Shown here in pieces: positions 17,301-30,200 of a DNA stretch of 64,000 nt (positions are counted from its first letter, which is position 1; every line of letters begins with the position of its first letter). Made by a program: the position numbers and the translations under genes. Below the pieces are notes generated by a model. That model was not told the DNA's origin. It saw only the letters and a program-made list of their open reading frames with translations, and searched no databases. Source of the DNA: Mugil cephalus (taxonomy: Eukaryota > Chordata > Actinopteri > Mugiliformes > Mugilidae); contig NC_061789.1 in assembly GCF_022458985.1 (NCBI RefSeq), positions 7,854,357 through 7,918,356 on the forward strand, in the 5' to 3' direction.

Positions 17301-18235
17301 AAGTGTGCATATCGTACTGTGAAATCTGTACGTGTCCCTGACCTTTACATTCAGAACTCATTCAGTTGCCTTTGGAGTGGGCGAACCCCGACATTATAAT
17401 AATGACAACCTTCGAAACCTCGGCGGCAGCGAGCTACAAAGCTCTAAAAATACTTGCTGCCTTAAATATAAAGCTGTTTCCAGGATCAGCTCTGCATATA
17501 GAAACCATCAGCAGCCACAGACACTGTGCCCAGGTCTGTCGTTACAGGGAGTTAAGGACCGCCCGCTCGAGGTAAAAGCGGCACTGCTAATTTGTGAAAG
17601 TGAAGCTATTCTTGTTCACCCGCAGCTCAGAGAGGAGAGGAATAGATGGACTGACGGAAAGAGTGAAGGATTGACATGGAGATGTTCTGGCTGAGCTGGA
17701 GGAGGTGTACAACATTCCCACATAAAATCTTTATATACTGTCATTAGTGACTTAAAATGAAACCAAGAAAGATATCATGGTCACAATATGGGGCAGAGAC
17801 CTAAAAACTGACACCACATCTGTCACTGGATAGGCATAATTACATGTCCTCCTCGTAGGATCGAGGCTCTGCGAATGTCTCCTGCTTTACTGAAGAGTCA
17901 TTTTTTACTGCTAGTACTAGTTATTTTTAAGCGTCAGCCTGCACGCTAATGAGCTCTCAGCCAGTTCACAAATACGTCTAAAGTGTTGAACTAAGATTTA
18001 AGGTGGAATCAAGAAAAGTACTTTTCATGAAAGACAAACATTAAATACATGGTCTCACCTGGAAGCGTGGCAGATCTGAGGGCTTGAAGTCATTTGGCGA
18101 ACAGCCGCACCAGTCCACGATGTGCTTGTACTGGCACTTACAGCCCAGTTTGCGGTTCCAGTTGGTGAGTCTCAGGTTGTTGTCCACCATGGTCTCGCAG
18201 TGGGCGCTGTTCTCCAGCACGGTGTGGAAAAACGA
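10700..18235 (-). CDS. xylt1: xylt1 exons 7-11: rest of catalytic region and XT C-terminal domain
   Basis: Exons 18235-18059, 15871-15603, 13853-13658, 13430-13094 and 11022-10700, residues 504-936. They carry the cysteine-rich [16 protein letters not shown] block, [16 protein letters not shown] sequence (here [12 protein letters not shown]), the DWD motif at residues 721-723 (its counterpart in human XT-I has been reported as needed for activity), and the xylosyltransferase C-terminal domain with [24 protein letters not shown] and ACPVMQ. It ends NGRIR, matching the XYLT1 C-terminus in length and sequence. Confidence 0.95.
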
Positions 18236-21200
18236 CTGGAGGCAGGGGGAAGCACAAAAAAAGAGATTCTTCAGCTTTATCTTCCAACTTCAGCAGGAAC
18301 TATTCTCTTATTGGGCCAATAATCCCCATATTTGTATATCTATGTAGAATGAGTTCATAAGGGCTATCTGAGTACTTGTGTGTGTCAGGTACCTCGGCAG
18401 GCAGCAGAGTGTAAGTGTAGAAGCGCTTCATGCTGCTGACCAGCTCGTCCCCGGAGTTCACAACATAATCCACAAAGGGCCTGTTGAGCAGGAACCAGTC
18501 AGAGCCTCCATCCACGGAGATGCCTTCTGGGATCTTACGGTCTCCAAGACGCCACATGTGGGTGTCGCACTCATAGAAGAGGCGGTCCAGACCCTGCTTA
18601 CGGATGAAACTGAGAGGATATACACGAGAGGTCATTAAACAAGCAAGACTTTACGGCCAGTGTTTCTAGTACGAACTATGAACAAATAAGATTGCATCAT
18701 CGTCGTCGTCGTCTTCATAAGAGCAAGAGGAAAAGTTGGAGATAGTGAAAGGAGACAGTGACTGACTAACCGTGCATTGTCTCTGCCGTGAGATTTAATG
18801 AAGTTCATGTTGCGGTATTTGGACAGGAAAGACACCAACTGTTCATTGGTCCTGAAGAAAGAAGACAGCTGTTAGTCCTCAACTTTGTCAATAATCAGAC
18901 AGACTCAAAGAGACAAATGCATTTCCAGCATTATGCTCTAAATTGTGGTAAGATTTTACTTTCCTAATCTTCATATTAGGTCTGATCTTTATTTTGGCAT
19001 GGATACCAACACTGCCTCTCCTTAATGTTTCTGAACACAAACACACAATCTGTCCCAAAAACCGATCATAAACCAGTCTAAAGCTAGTGCAAAACCAAGT
19101 CTAAGATCAGCCCCAAACCAAACCAAAGAACTCCAAAAAGCAATATCTAAATCTGTATGAAAACCATTGTAAACATCCAAAACAGAGCCTGAAATCAGGC
19201 TTCAAACCAACCAGGTCCTACGACAGTCAGGACAGAGACAGAAGACACAGAGACAGTTTGATTTAGTTTGTTGGTTTCTATCGTGTAATTTACTCCATTT
19301 AGTTGTGATCATGTTTCTGAAACATGTTACACTTTATAAACACGTGTTTGCCCACAAAAAGAAGAAAAATACCACCAAACTTTAGATTGGGCTTGTGCAA
19401 TCTACATTTCATTTGTTCAGCGGAGTTTGTCCTTTAATGGACACACGTCTAAGCAGGATACGATAACATTTTTTTTAATGATGCGTCCCCTGTTTTAAAC
19501 AAAGCAAAACAATCTTCCATTTAGGGGAATCAGAGCACATCCACGTAACTCGTTGTTTGGGACAGCTGGAGCAGTTTATTTAGCTGCCTCTTTCAGCAGA
19601 GGGAAAGCGGCTTCAGTGTGTGGCCTGAAGCAGAGGCAGCACATTCAAACAGCCACTCCCTGCACGTATGATAAGCTGTGAGAGCACAGGTCGAGCCTGA
19701 AGAGCAGACAGGACACCAGACAGACGCATCGCTTTGATTGCATTTGATTACAGTCGTTAAGACAAACCGCAGGCGAGCACGTGTGTGTGTTTGTGGGCCC
19801 GTTTGTGTTGCCATTGTGTCTTTGCACAACTGGTTATAATTCATTTAAGATGTTTCTCATGTAAGACTTAATTAAGTAAGTTGTGATCATCACAGTTGTT
19901 ATAGCTGCATTTAATCCACAGATACTTAAAGGCATTTCATTTTAACATCTCATGTCATCTAAAATCTTGTTTGGCGTCCCTCAGGGATCACTCCTGGGCC
20001 CTTATTATTTTCAATCTGAATAAATGAGTTGTCATGTACGAACCTTCTCCCAGTATTGTTCGCGGACGACACAAAGCTCATTGCTTCTCATGAGGATTTT
20101 AACGCTCTAATTAGAATAGTTAATAATGAACTAGCAACTTTAGCGGAATGGTTTCAATAAAAATCAAATCAAATAAAACAAGCTAACCTTCAATGTGCAA
20201 AAAAGCAACTTCATGGTGTTTTGTAATGTTACTTCTTATCATCCGAAAGAGCAAGCTAAAAACCTTATCAATAATGTTGAAATTTAACTTATTTTTAGGA
20301 ATAATCATTCATAACAATCTGGTCTAATCGCATTAACCTAGTATCCAAAAGATCTTCAAAGCTGCTGGACATATTGAGGAGCGTATGTCCCTTAATTTAT
20401 TCCTCAGCTTATCTTTATACTATAGTTTTTTGCTGCCATTTATTAACTATTGTAACATTGCCTGGGCGGCAATTAAACTAAACTAAACTTATAGACTTGT
20501 CAACCAAAATAAAGCCAAATTTATTTTATTATTTTTTGCATTGTTCCTCAACAAATAAAAAAAAATACAGTTTACAATACATCTTCACCCTCACGTCACT
20601 GAAGCTCTATATTTCTATGCTACACAAATGCTTTTGAACTGAACTGAGTTTGTGTGACCTCCTACTCCTGACAAACGGAGTAAACAAAACTACCATCACA
20701 CAGTGTTCCATTGACTCATACTCCATGTGCCTTAACAACGTCACGGCTATTGATGGATGGCATGGTGCTAATGCTGCGGCTGTGCTATGGATTTTAGCTG
20801 GAAGCGTGTTCGGACGGTCGCTTTAAAGGGAGGGCAGTGGAGAACAAATCAGTATGTGTGTGTGTGTTTGTGTGTGTGTGTTCTCGTGTGTCCTTCTCAA
20901 GGATGGAAAGATGAAGAAAAGGCCCAAAAATGAACATATTTAATCAGAATGGATAAACATCGACTTTAGTAAAAGATATCCGGTCAGGCCTTTGAGATTT
21001 TAATAAGGCAAATAAGGCTTATTATATCTGAAAGCCATTTCAAGCCGCTGTCCAAACTCCAGAGTGTGTAAATCTGAAAACGCTGGCTCGATGTTTTAGT
21101 GTGTACAGGATAAACGATGACCTAAGCTACTCAGCAGTGTACCAATAAAGTTTAAACAACCTTTAGTCACCTCCAACTCTCATTTTAAATGCCAGGATCA

Positions 21201-24200
21201 GTGCATCCACAGTTTTATTGTGCTCCAGTGGTCTGTTTATTTGATGTTTGGTCTCATGTTGCCTTGAATAAAAAAGACGTCTCTATCAGATTGGCATTAA
21301 GAATCTCCCAAACTACTAGATGGTGAGGAAAGAACCAGCTGGACCTCATCCTCCTTCAAGAATGGATGGATCGCTAGATACTCGATTAATCCCGCGGGGG
21401 AAATTATTGTGTTACAGCAGCATCACAACGTCTCTGCACCAGTTAAACACACTGATGAGCTGTGAGCCAAACCGGAGACTGATCTAATCCTCCACAAGCC
21501 TCTGTACGTGACCTCCTATCGTTCTTGGTGCAGCAACAGTGACTGAGTCATCGCTCAATATCTCCACTAACCACAGCCAAGCTCTTCCTTCAACAAAACA
21601 GATCTCCTTAAATCCCAAGGAAAGCAGTCAAGCCATTAAAAGAGCTATGCTTCAAAGATATAGACTCCAAGTGCACCCTGAGTGGATCCACTTGTGGTTT
21701 TATTGCTGACTAGATCCATAAGACTTTAAACAAACCAAACAAGGTTTGTAAGGGCACTGGTTAGTGGCTGTTCGCTGACACGGACCTTTAACAAATTAAT
21801 GACGTGATCGGTAAACCCTCTACGGTCGTCTGCACTGGTTAATTCTGATCTGGTATTACTGGTATAAATGCTGAACCTATTTTAAACACATGATTCCTGT
21901 GAATCTATCTATTTCTTACATCTAAGATTCAGCCTGTCAGACCACATTTGACGGTTTCGAAACTTGCCTTGTAATCAGATCACCCATCTTTATCAGAGCA
22001 CAGAAAACTTAACCTGTTCATGCCAACTTGAGCAAATTTACACATTGTGATCAGCCTGAACTGTTGAGTCGAACCAGCAACGGCACATTTGACACCAGAT
22101 GGGAACAGCTGGCTGCATTTGCCACCGCAAAGTAAAAATTTGTCCCAAAACACAGCTGACTCTTCCATCCAATCTCTCACCTGATGGGGTAGTCGGCCGC
22201 GCTGAGATTGATGAAGAAGTCCCAGGACCAGTCAGCCATTCTGAGGAGGTCCTCCATGCTGCGTAGGTACATGGTCAATAGACTGGCCCCGCCCCAGATG
22301 GTGGACATCCTCCAGGGAGTCACTCGGACATTTGGGTAGCGGCTGGCCAGAGACAGCACCTCTCTGTGGAGGTAGTTGGACCTCTGAGACGGAGAGGGAT
22401 AATTTAGTGGTAATAGCAGTTGTGTGTGTTTGATCCACACACTCAAGGATGCACAGTCCGCTACTTATTGTACATTATTTTACTGATGTGGGCAGTAACA
22501 TGCTAACACATATTTAAGATATTCAAGAGTTCTATGAGGAAGGGAAGACTTTTGATATAATCTAAGAGCAGGTCAAAGACCCACTTTCCTACCCAATTCC
22601 TTTTGCTCCTGTTCATGTTTTTAAAAAATAAAATAAAACACTCAAAAGAAATACTTATCAGTGACCTCACCTGGTCCACGTGGATGTAGTAGTAGTGCGA
22701 CGTGTGGAAGATGGCTTTGAAGAGGCGCTGGAACTGACGCGAGGCGCGGCCGTGGATGACCAGGACGAAGGCGATCCGCACAGGCGGAGACGCATCTGAG
22801 ACACCCTCATCCCACTGTACATTGATGTTAGCCTTACCTGGATAGAGAGGTGGTCAAATGATTCAATAGGCAGTTAACAAGATTTAAATTTAAATTAATA
22901 ACGGGTCATGTGAGCACCCAAGAACGTGGAGCTAAAAGATAATCAGTTTGTTAAAAAGTATTATTAATTATTGGTCTATTCTGTTGGTTAACTGCAATCC
23001 AAATTGTAGTTTATACCTAACCACCCAGTATTGGCTGATATTACATACTTCTAGGTTTTGAGGTCGCTTTTGGACCCATTCTTTACTCCAACTCTCCATT
23101 TTCACTTCCGCCTTTCCTGGAATCACTCCGTCTGGGCTGGCAGAGTTATATGCGCCTCTTATATACACAAACCGTCTGACAGCCTAATGTTTCTCCATCA
23201 CCACGCTCACTCTAAAGATGCTGCGGGTCGAGGCCTGCTTGGCCTAATTAGTGACCTCTCCGGGTTGTGGGACATGCTGGCCTTGGAGTTTGAGGGGAAA
23301 TGACTGTAATCACACGGCTCATTCGGACACAGACAGAGCGTTGGAGGTTGTGCACGCCCAGGGAAGCGCACGGTTCTCCTTGAAAGACCGAACACATGTC
23401 CGTCAAACTCAAACCGTACTCCTGCCCGGCTTCAGTCTGTGGATATAATGACTACTGTATCATCAAAGCAACCTATAATCATATAAATTAAACCTCAAGC
23501 GGCCCTGGGTGGTTCTGAGAGCAAGACTACGAGTAAATCATTAGTCAGCTTTTCTAAAAATAAGACTACAAACTGCTTGTTTAATTAGGGTGTAATCAAG
23601 CTGGTCGAGGATCATCCGAGCTGTGTCCCATTCATGCTGCACGTCCCTGAAAATAGAACTGGCAACCACAGGGATGCCTCTTCACATCAACGGCACGTGC
23701 CCAGTTAAAAATGTTCGTCAAGGGGTAAATTTGGAAGAAAAGAAAATCTCTCTTTGACTTTCTGCAATCTGCCACTTCAAAGCAACCATTTGTACATGCC
23801 GTTGCTTTCTGTCTTTCAAACGGTCACCCATTCATTTGCCCATTACAGGAGCACTATGTTAACACAAAGGGATATTTCAGTCCTAGAATCATACATTTAA
23901 AATATGTAAAAAACTTTGCGTGCTCATACATGTGGAAATACAGGCCGCCGATTTTCAGAGGAGACGGTTAAAGCTTATGTGTTCCAGGAACAACCCTGTC
24001 TGTAATTTAAATGTATAAGTATATAACAATAGTTGGACCAACTTCTCTCCAGCAGCGAAATATGGTTGTTCAGTCCTTCTACAAATCGGCAGTGATCAGT
24101 TCCAATCAGAGTTGTTGAGACATGCTCTCAGTTTTCTAATATTTAAAAATATAAATGTAAAATTTAATATAAATTTAATTGTGTGTGTTTTGCAATTGCA

Positions 24201-27200
24201 TCTGACAAGTACAGTAGAAGAAAGTGTGAAAGATGGGAAATATTAACGATATATAACCAGTTTGCTGCAGAAAATACACTTCACACTACTCCTCACCTTC
24301 CATGGGGCAGTATCGAGGCACTTTCTCAGGCATCAGCGCTCTCTCTTTGTGTTTGCAGTACACCTCTACTATCTGCTGCCGACACTCCCGGCTCTTTGCT
24401 CTGGACAGAGCTGAAATGGCCTCTTTCCCGCTGATCTCACACTGCAGCTGCTCCTTCCTTGACCCCAGACCGGGTGGCATCACAAGAGAGGCCGGCTTCT
24501 TCGTCTGGTAGAACGGGGGATCCTGATTGGAGCCCTGAGCGGGTGCTGGGACGGTCGGCAGCTTGGGGTGAGATTTACGGATGTGGCTGTGGTTGTGATT
24601 GTGACCCACTACTCGGGGCTGGATGGGGGGGTACTTGAGGACCTCGTTGGCAGATTTGTCCAGCATGTTTTGAGCTTGGGCCTTATCCAACTTGTGTTTG
24701 GTGTTGCCGACTGACAATCGCTGACGTTGCAGTCGCGCCCCCAGGTTGCTGTTGCTGTCGATGGTGTCAAAGTCTTTGGGGACGGAGTTTTCATTATTGT
24801 TGCTGTCCAGGCGAAGTTTCTCTTTAGGACGGTGGGAGTGGTACACATCCTGTGGGGGACAAGAAAATAACATCCTAAGGAGAAGATAACACTGGCAACT
24901 TTACAACAAACATGAAGCTTGAACATCGCAAAAACTACTGCTGTGACATTTATGTTCCCATGAGGATAAACAAATAGCCCCTAAGAGCTTCACACAAGGC
25001 ATGAGAGCTCTTTTATTTCTTGTGGACATTAAACATTAAACCATTCAAATTGAAAATTAGTTTCGGTCTGGGGTTCTTCTTCCTCCAAAGGCAAGAGGGG
25101 CTTTTACTTGGCTATGCACCAGTGTCCATTGTGTCATAATCCGTCCTTGCCTATCAGAGCTGGTTGGCGATGTGTGTGTGTGTGTGTGTGTGTGTTTCAG
25201 CAGCAAAGCCACATGACCTCCATGAGTATTTTAATCCCACAGATCTCCCCATATCTGTCTTTTCCAGGGATTGAGAGTGTGTTTCAGAGGGTGTACGTAC
25301 ATGATCCGAAGCCAGTAATATCAGCCCTTGCCACCTGCTCCTCAGGCAACCTTACATTATCTCATCTGTAATATCAGCTTAGAGGAATGTGTGTATGTGC
25401 AGAACCACCGTGCATATTTTCAGTTTTCCCACTAATGTTGTGCGAGCGTAACAGTGCAAAACCAGGAATGAAATCTCCAGTGTACGGGAGCAGATAAACG
25501 GCTCGCACACACTGTGGACCGAATTAACATACTGAGGATTTATCCTTCTTTTCTTGGAGCCTGTGTAATAGTGGCGTTAAAAGACGAATGTCTGACCTGG
25601 AGGTTTGTGTTCCATTTTTATGTAAAATACTTTTGTTTTGACCAATACCGGCCAGTTATTCTCCATCATTCACAAAACCACGACATAGTAAATGCAAAGT
25701 GGGCAGAGATATTCTCACACTGAGAAACAAAAACAAGCACAGAGACATGGAATGAAAGCAAAAAGATTCAAAATTACCACACAATGACTCAAAAGTAGGG
25801 GATTTCACGATACGATACGTATCGCGATACTTAAGTCACGATACGATGCATTATTGCGATATTATGATATTGTGATATATTGCAATATTCTACATAGTTA
25901 ACTGAGAAATTTCATTTCAATGCAGCTTAAAATACACATTGTATATATGTACATCAGATAACACTGATAATTTATTGGACAAATTGAGTCCAATTTATTG
26001 CACTTGCACAGAAAAAGTGGTGGTGGATGTGTGGAAGTCGATCTGCCCAAAACATTACCTTTTATTTTTATTTTAAAATCAATATTAAGACATTCAAAAT
26101 TGATATTGTATCAGAAAAAAAATGTTGCGATATATATAGCGATATTTTTTTCCCACCCCTACTCAAAAGACCTCTGTCAGTCTGAGGGTCTCCCATAGGA
26201 GGGGGATAATGATTTTTGCTAGTTCAGACTCAGGGACCTTTTGGCTTATAATCCTTTCATACCTGGACGCAGATAAGCAGCACGCAAACTGACAGGAGGA
26301 TTAACCTATAAAGTATATTAAATATTCAAGGAGGTTGTAACTGAAATGTCAGACGTCTTGTTTTTGAGGAAGGTGAATGAACATTTTAAAGGTTTTCTCA
26401 ACTTCCAGACTCTCTGGAAAATGTCCTCGGGCAACTCTCGCTGTAATTTTTGCATCAGAATAGCACACGACTCCCCTTCACACACAGGTCTCTCCAAAGA
26501 GAAAAGCTGTGCGTTTTTTCCCAGAAGGCCGTGCATTCCATGGAGACCGGCCACAGCTAAAATACCACCGCTTACCTACAAAGACATCATTCTTTGTACT
26601 CACGCACACACACAGGGACTGAGTCATTGCTTTCTTGCTCGCTGTGTTCTTGTGTGAGTCAGTTTGCTCTCTGCCGCTCTCGTCCTCAGCAGGTTGTTAT
26701 TGAAGTTGTGCTCGCTGCCTTCAAACCTCCTGCTGCTCCACCATAAAGGCGACAGAAAAGAGACAAGAGAGCCTCCTCCCTCGGGCGCCCAGGGTGAGAG
26801 ACATTAACAGAGGACAGAGGAGAGAGGGGAAGAGTGGGAGGAGAGAGACCCGTTGCTCTGACATCTGTTGATTACAGGCGAGGATCTTAAAATGCTAGCA
26901 GTTTGTGTGACAATAAAAATGTTGATCACACCCGTGTATTCGGTGCTGCTATTTGTATGTGACCTAACGAGTTGTAGACTGGAAGCCAGTCCAGACGACT
27001 TCACTCATTCACAAAATGTTTGAGGAGGAAAGACACTCCAGTGGGAACTAAACATGCTCCAGGAGAGACGACGGCCAATGAAATGAATGAATATATCTTC
27101 CGATAGATTTTGACTGTTTTAATATATCGATTTTAAAAGAAAAAGTAAATGTAATGTTTACTGTAATGTTTTTATGGTTCAATCGTGAACCACTTACGCG

Positions 27201-30200
27201 CTTCCACCACCACTTTTCCTAATAAACTGGAAATGGATCCTTTAGATTAATATTGTTTTTTAACTCGATTTGTCTAATGAATTATCACTGTCATCTGATG
27301 TACATATATACAACATGTATTTTAAAATTTCTCAGTGAACTATGTAGAACATTGCAATGTATCACAATATCATAATATCGCAATAATGTATCGTATCGTG
27401 ACTCAAATATGTGATACGTATCGTATCGTGAAGTTCTCACCAATCCCCACCTCTTAATGAATTCCCAGTGTCGTGTTACCAAACTCTAGCTACACTGGGC
27501 TAGAATTTTGATAAACATTACCAAGTCCTAATTTCATCTCTTTCATCTTAACACGTTTCATGTGTGGACTGAAACCAAAAGTGAACGTATCCTTCTAATA
27601 TTTATAATGGCTCTGAATCAATCAATAAATCTCAGGGATCAATTTCTGGTCCCCTTAGGACAACTGCTTCATCATTATGTCTTATTTTTTTTGTGGTTTT
27701 ATTCCTTCACAAATCTTATATATTTGTTGGCCTGTTTGTGTTGGGATCGTTGGCTGTTGAAAATCTACACAAATAAATAAACAGAGCATCCATTGTGGAT
27801 TAATCTGCAGCTGAAAACAGTCCCCAACAGATGGACTATTTCGTTTTTCTTTGTCCGGTTAAAAATAAGGTGAGTATGTGCGCTGGCTGTTTATCGCTGG
27901 ATCACACACAGAGCGCTAATAAAATTTCTCGAAGCTGGAAGGCACATTTTTGGCAAAGTGTGACGGCCTGAGACAAGCTCATCCTTCGCCAATATTGCCA
28001 TAAAAATAAATAGCATCTTTGGAGCAAACAAACATAATAATCCTTTTCACTAGCCAACATCAGCAAATGTTAGTGTTTAAGCTAAATCACGCTATCAGGT
28101 GAAGAAAAACCCCTTTACAGAGGAAACACATCAATCTGAGGATTCTTTTTGAAAAGACTGACTATCAAAGCAAAGACATCGAGCAAATTGAGATTTCTTC
28201 AACTGTGGACAGTTCCGTCCACTATGAGGAGTTGCTTCCCCGGAGCAATAGCGTGGCTGCACTGACTCATCATATAAGAAAAGCAAAAGGCTTTTCTAAG
28301 AATTAATACGGGATGACAAATCATGCATTCAGACTGACTGACAGTTTATTTTCACTTTTAAGCATTTAGTTCTCTCATGTTTCGCATAAAGCACACTTAT
28401 TTATAAATGTACACTGTAGACAAATTGCTAATTCAGCATTTCCTTCACCGCATAGAGAAAGTGGTAGAGGAGAGTGGCCGTCGTCAGTAATTATAAATTG
28501 TAATAAGTGACAGAAAGATGGTAAAACGCCTTCACATGAAGCAATAAAGAGCTCTTTCACTGCACTCTGCATCTGTACACAGCTCTGGTTGTGCATTAAT
28601 CAGAAACTTGTGTAGGTGTGTTTGTACTGCGTATACCTTGCAGACTGTAGGCAGTAAAAGCTTTATAGGTTTTAAAGAAAAACACCCTTGATTTTTCCAT
28701 GTTTACAAATCCATGCAGGAAGCCAAAAAAGGGTTGGGAAATGCAGTATGACAACTTTTTAACCTGCAACCCCACAAATGGAACATTTAACATCCCGTAA
28801 AATTGTATGTGGCTCAAGAGAATACTTTTATTTTGGAAGGTACAGATTGTCAGTTTTAAATTCCCCATTTTGTCTGCGTTTTTAATAGTGATGCCAATGG
28901 AAACTGCACAGACCTCTACAAAGACCAGCTTCTGAAATGTTACTACCTCCATCATATAGTTAGTACTCTACACTTCGCCATAGCCTGCAGCCATTTCGGA
29001 GACAGTTAGATTAGTTAGTTAGTTAGACAGTGGCTAACATTTAGACTTGCAAATTTGGTATCGATAGCTTTTGATGCTGGTACTTACTACCAAACTTCTA
29101 GAAAATGAAAACCTGCTTAAAACACCCATAAACAACAGACTAGGCAGAGACCAAACATTGCATACTATGAAGAGGAAAGTCCCTTTCTTAAAAATACCAA
29201 CACTGATTATGATCTCAGCGCCTCATGATCCCAGGAGCAGATAAAGTAAGTAAAAAATAAGCGGTTGCTGTCATTTGCACATCAAGCTGAATGGCAGCTT
29301 CATTTGAAGTGCAAGGGGGAAAGTTTATGTCTGCAGACTCTGCTGAGAGAGAAAAGCAGGAGCACCCCCTACAAAAGAAAATGAAGGAAGTTCTAAACAA
29401 CAAAGGAAAAACAGAGCCAGATGGACAGAAAGTAAGCTAAATGGACTATTATGGGGGCTGAGACGGTGCTGTAAAACCTGGCTGAAGCAGCCCCAGCACC
29501 CACAGGACCAATCAGGATTATACCGGGGATTTAAATCCATCCATGTCAGATTTAGTAAGAATTATCTCAAAGAGAATAGAAAAAAAAAACATAAAGCAGC
29601 TTTATGGTTTTAACATCAGTCCGTCATGCTAAATCATTAAGTGTGACAGAAGCAAATCATTACTTTTATATCATATCCAGAGGGTGTGTGTTCGTTCCAG
29701 ATTTGGTGGCTCTGTTGACCCACAGCCTCAATTTAAAACGAGAAAACATTTAATTAGTATTTTAGATGTTTGTGCATCACAACCGGGACTGTCACAAATT
29801 CACTATACAACTGGAAAACAAAAGCAGACACCCACTGGAAAAAACAAGGAAGTCCTTCACACTTGTGGATGGTCTGACTCCAGCATCAGTCCTGAGGCAA
29901 TAACCCAGACTAAACTAGTCTAAAACCAGAGTCCTGATCTCAACAACATAGACTCAAGAGCCAACTCGTAACCACCAGTCGCAGATAAAACATCGTAAAA
30001 GACCAGTCTAAAAGCAAGACTGAAACCAAAGTCAACATCTAAACATCATGGGTTAGGGTTAGGGTTAGAACTTATTCTGGGATTACAATAAGAATCATCA
30101 GAAATACACAGAGTAACTGGTTCTCCAATTAAAGAGGCTCCAAAAACTAAACCAATCCAAGACTGGTCCGAAACAATTATTGGATACTTATTTATAAGTA

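Larger units (their letters stand above)
13854..18058 (-). other. xylt1 introns 7-8
   Basis: Two introns (13854-15602 and 15872-18058) flanking exon 8. They hold a (TC)n tract at 14351-14381 and an ACACC pentamer array at about 16659-16704. I see no gene or recognisable transposon. Confidence 0.5.

Noticed and set aside
30050..30068. Interstitial telomere or chromosome-fusion scar
   Set aside because: Only three hexamers, inside a degenerate repeat; too short for that claim.
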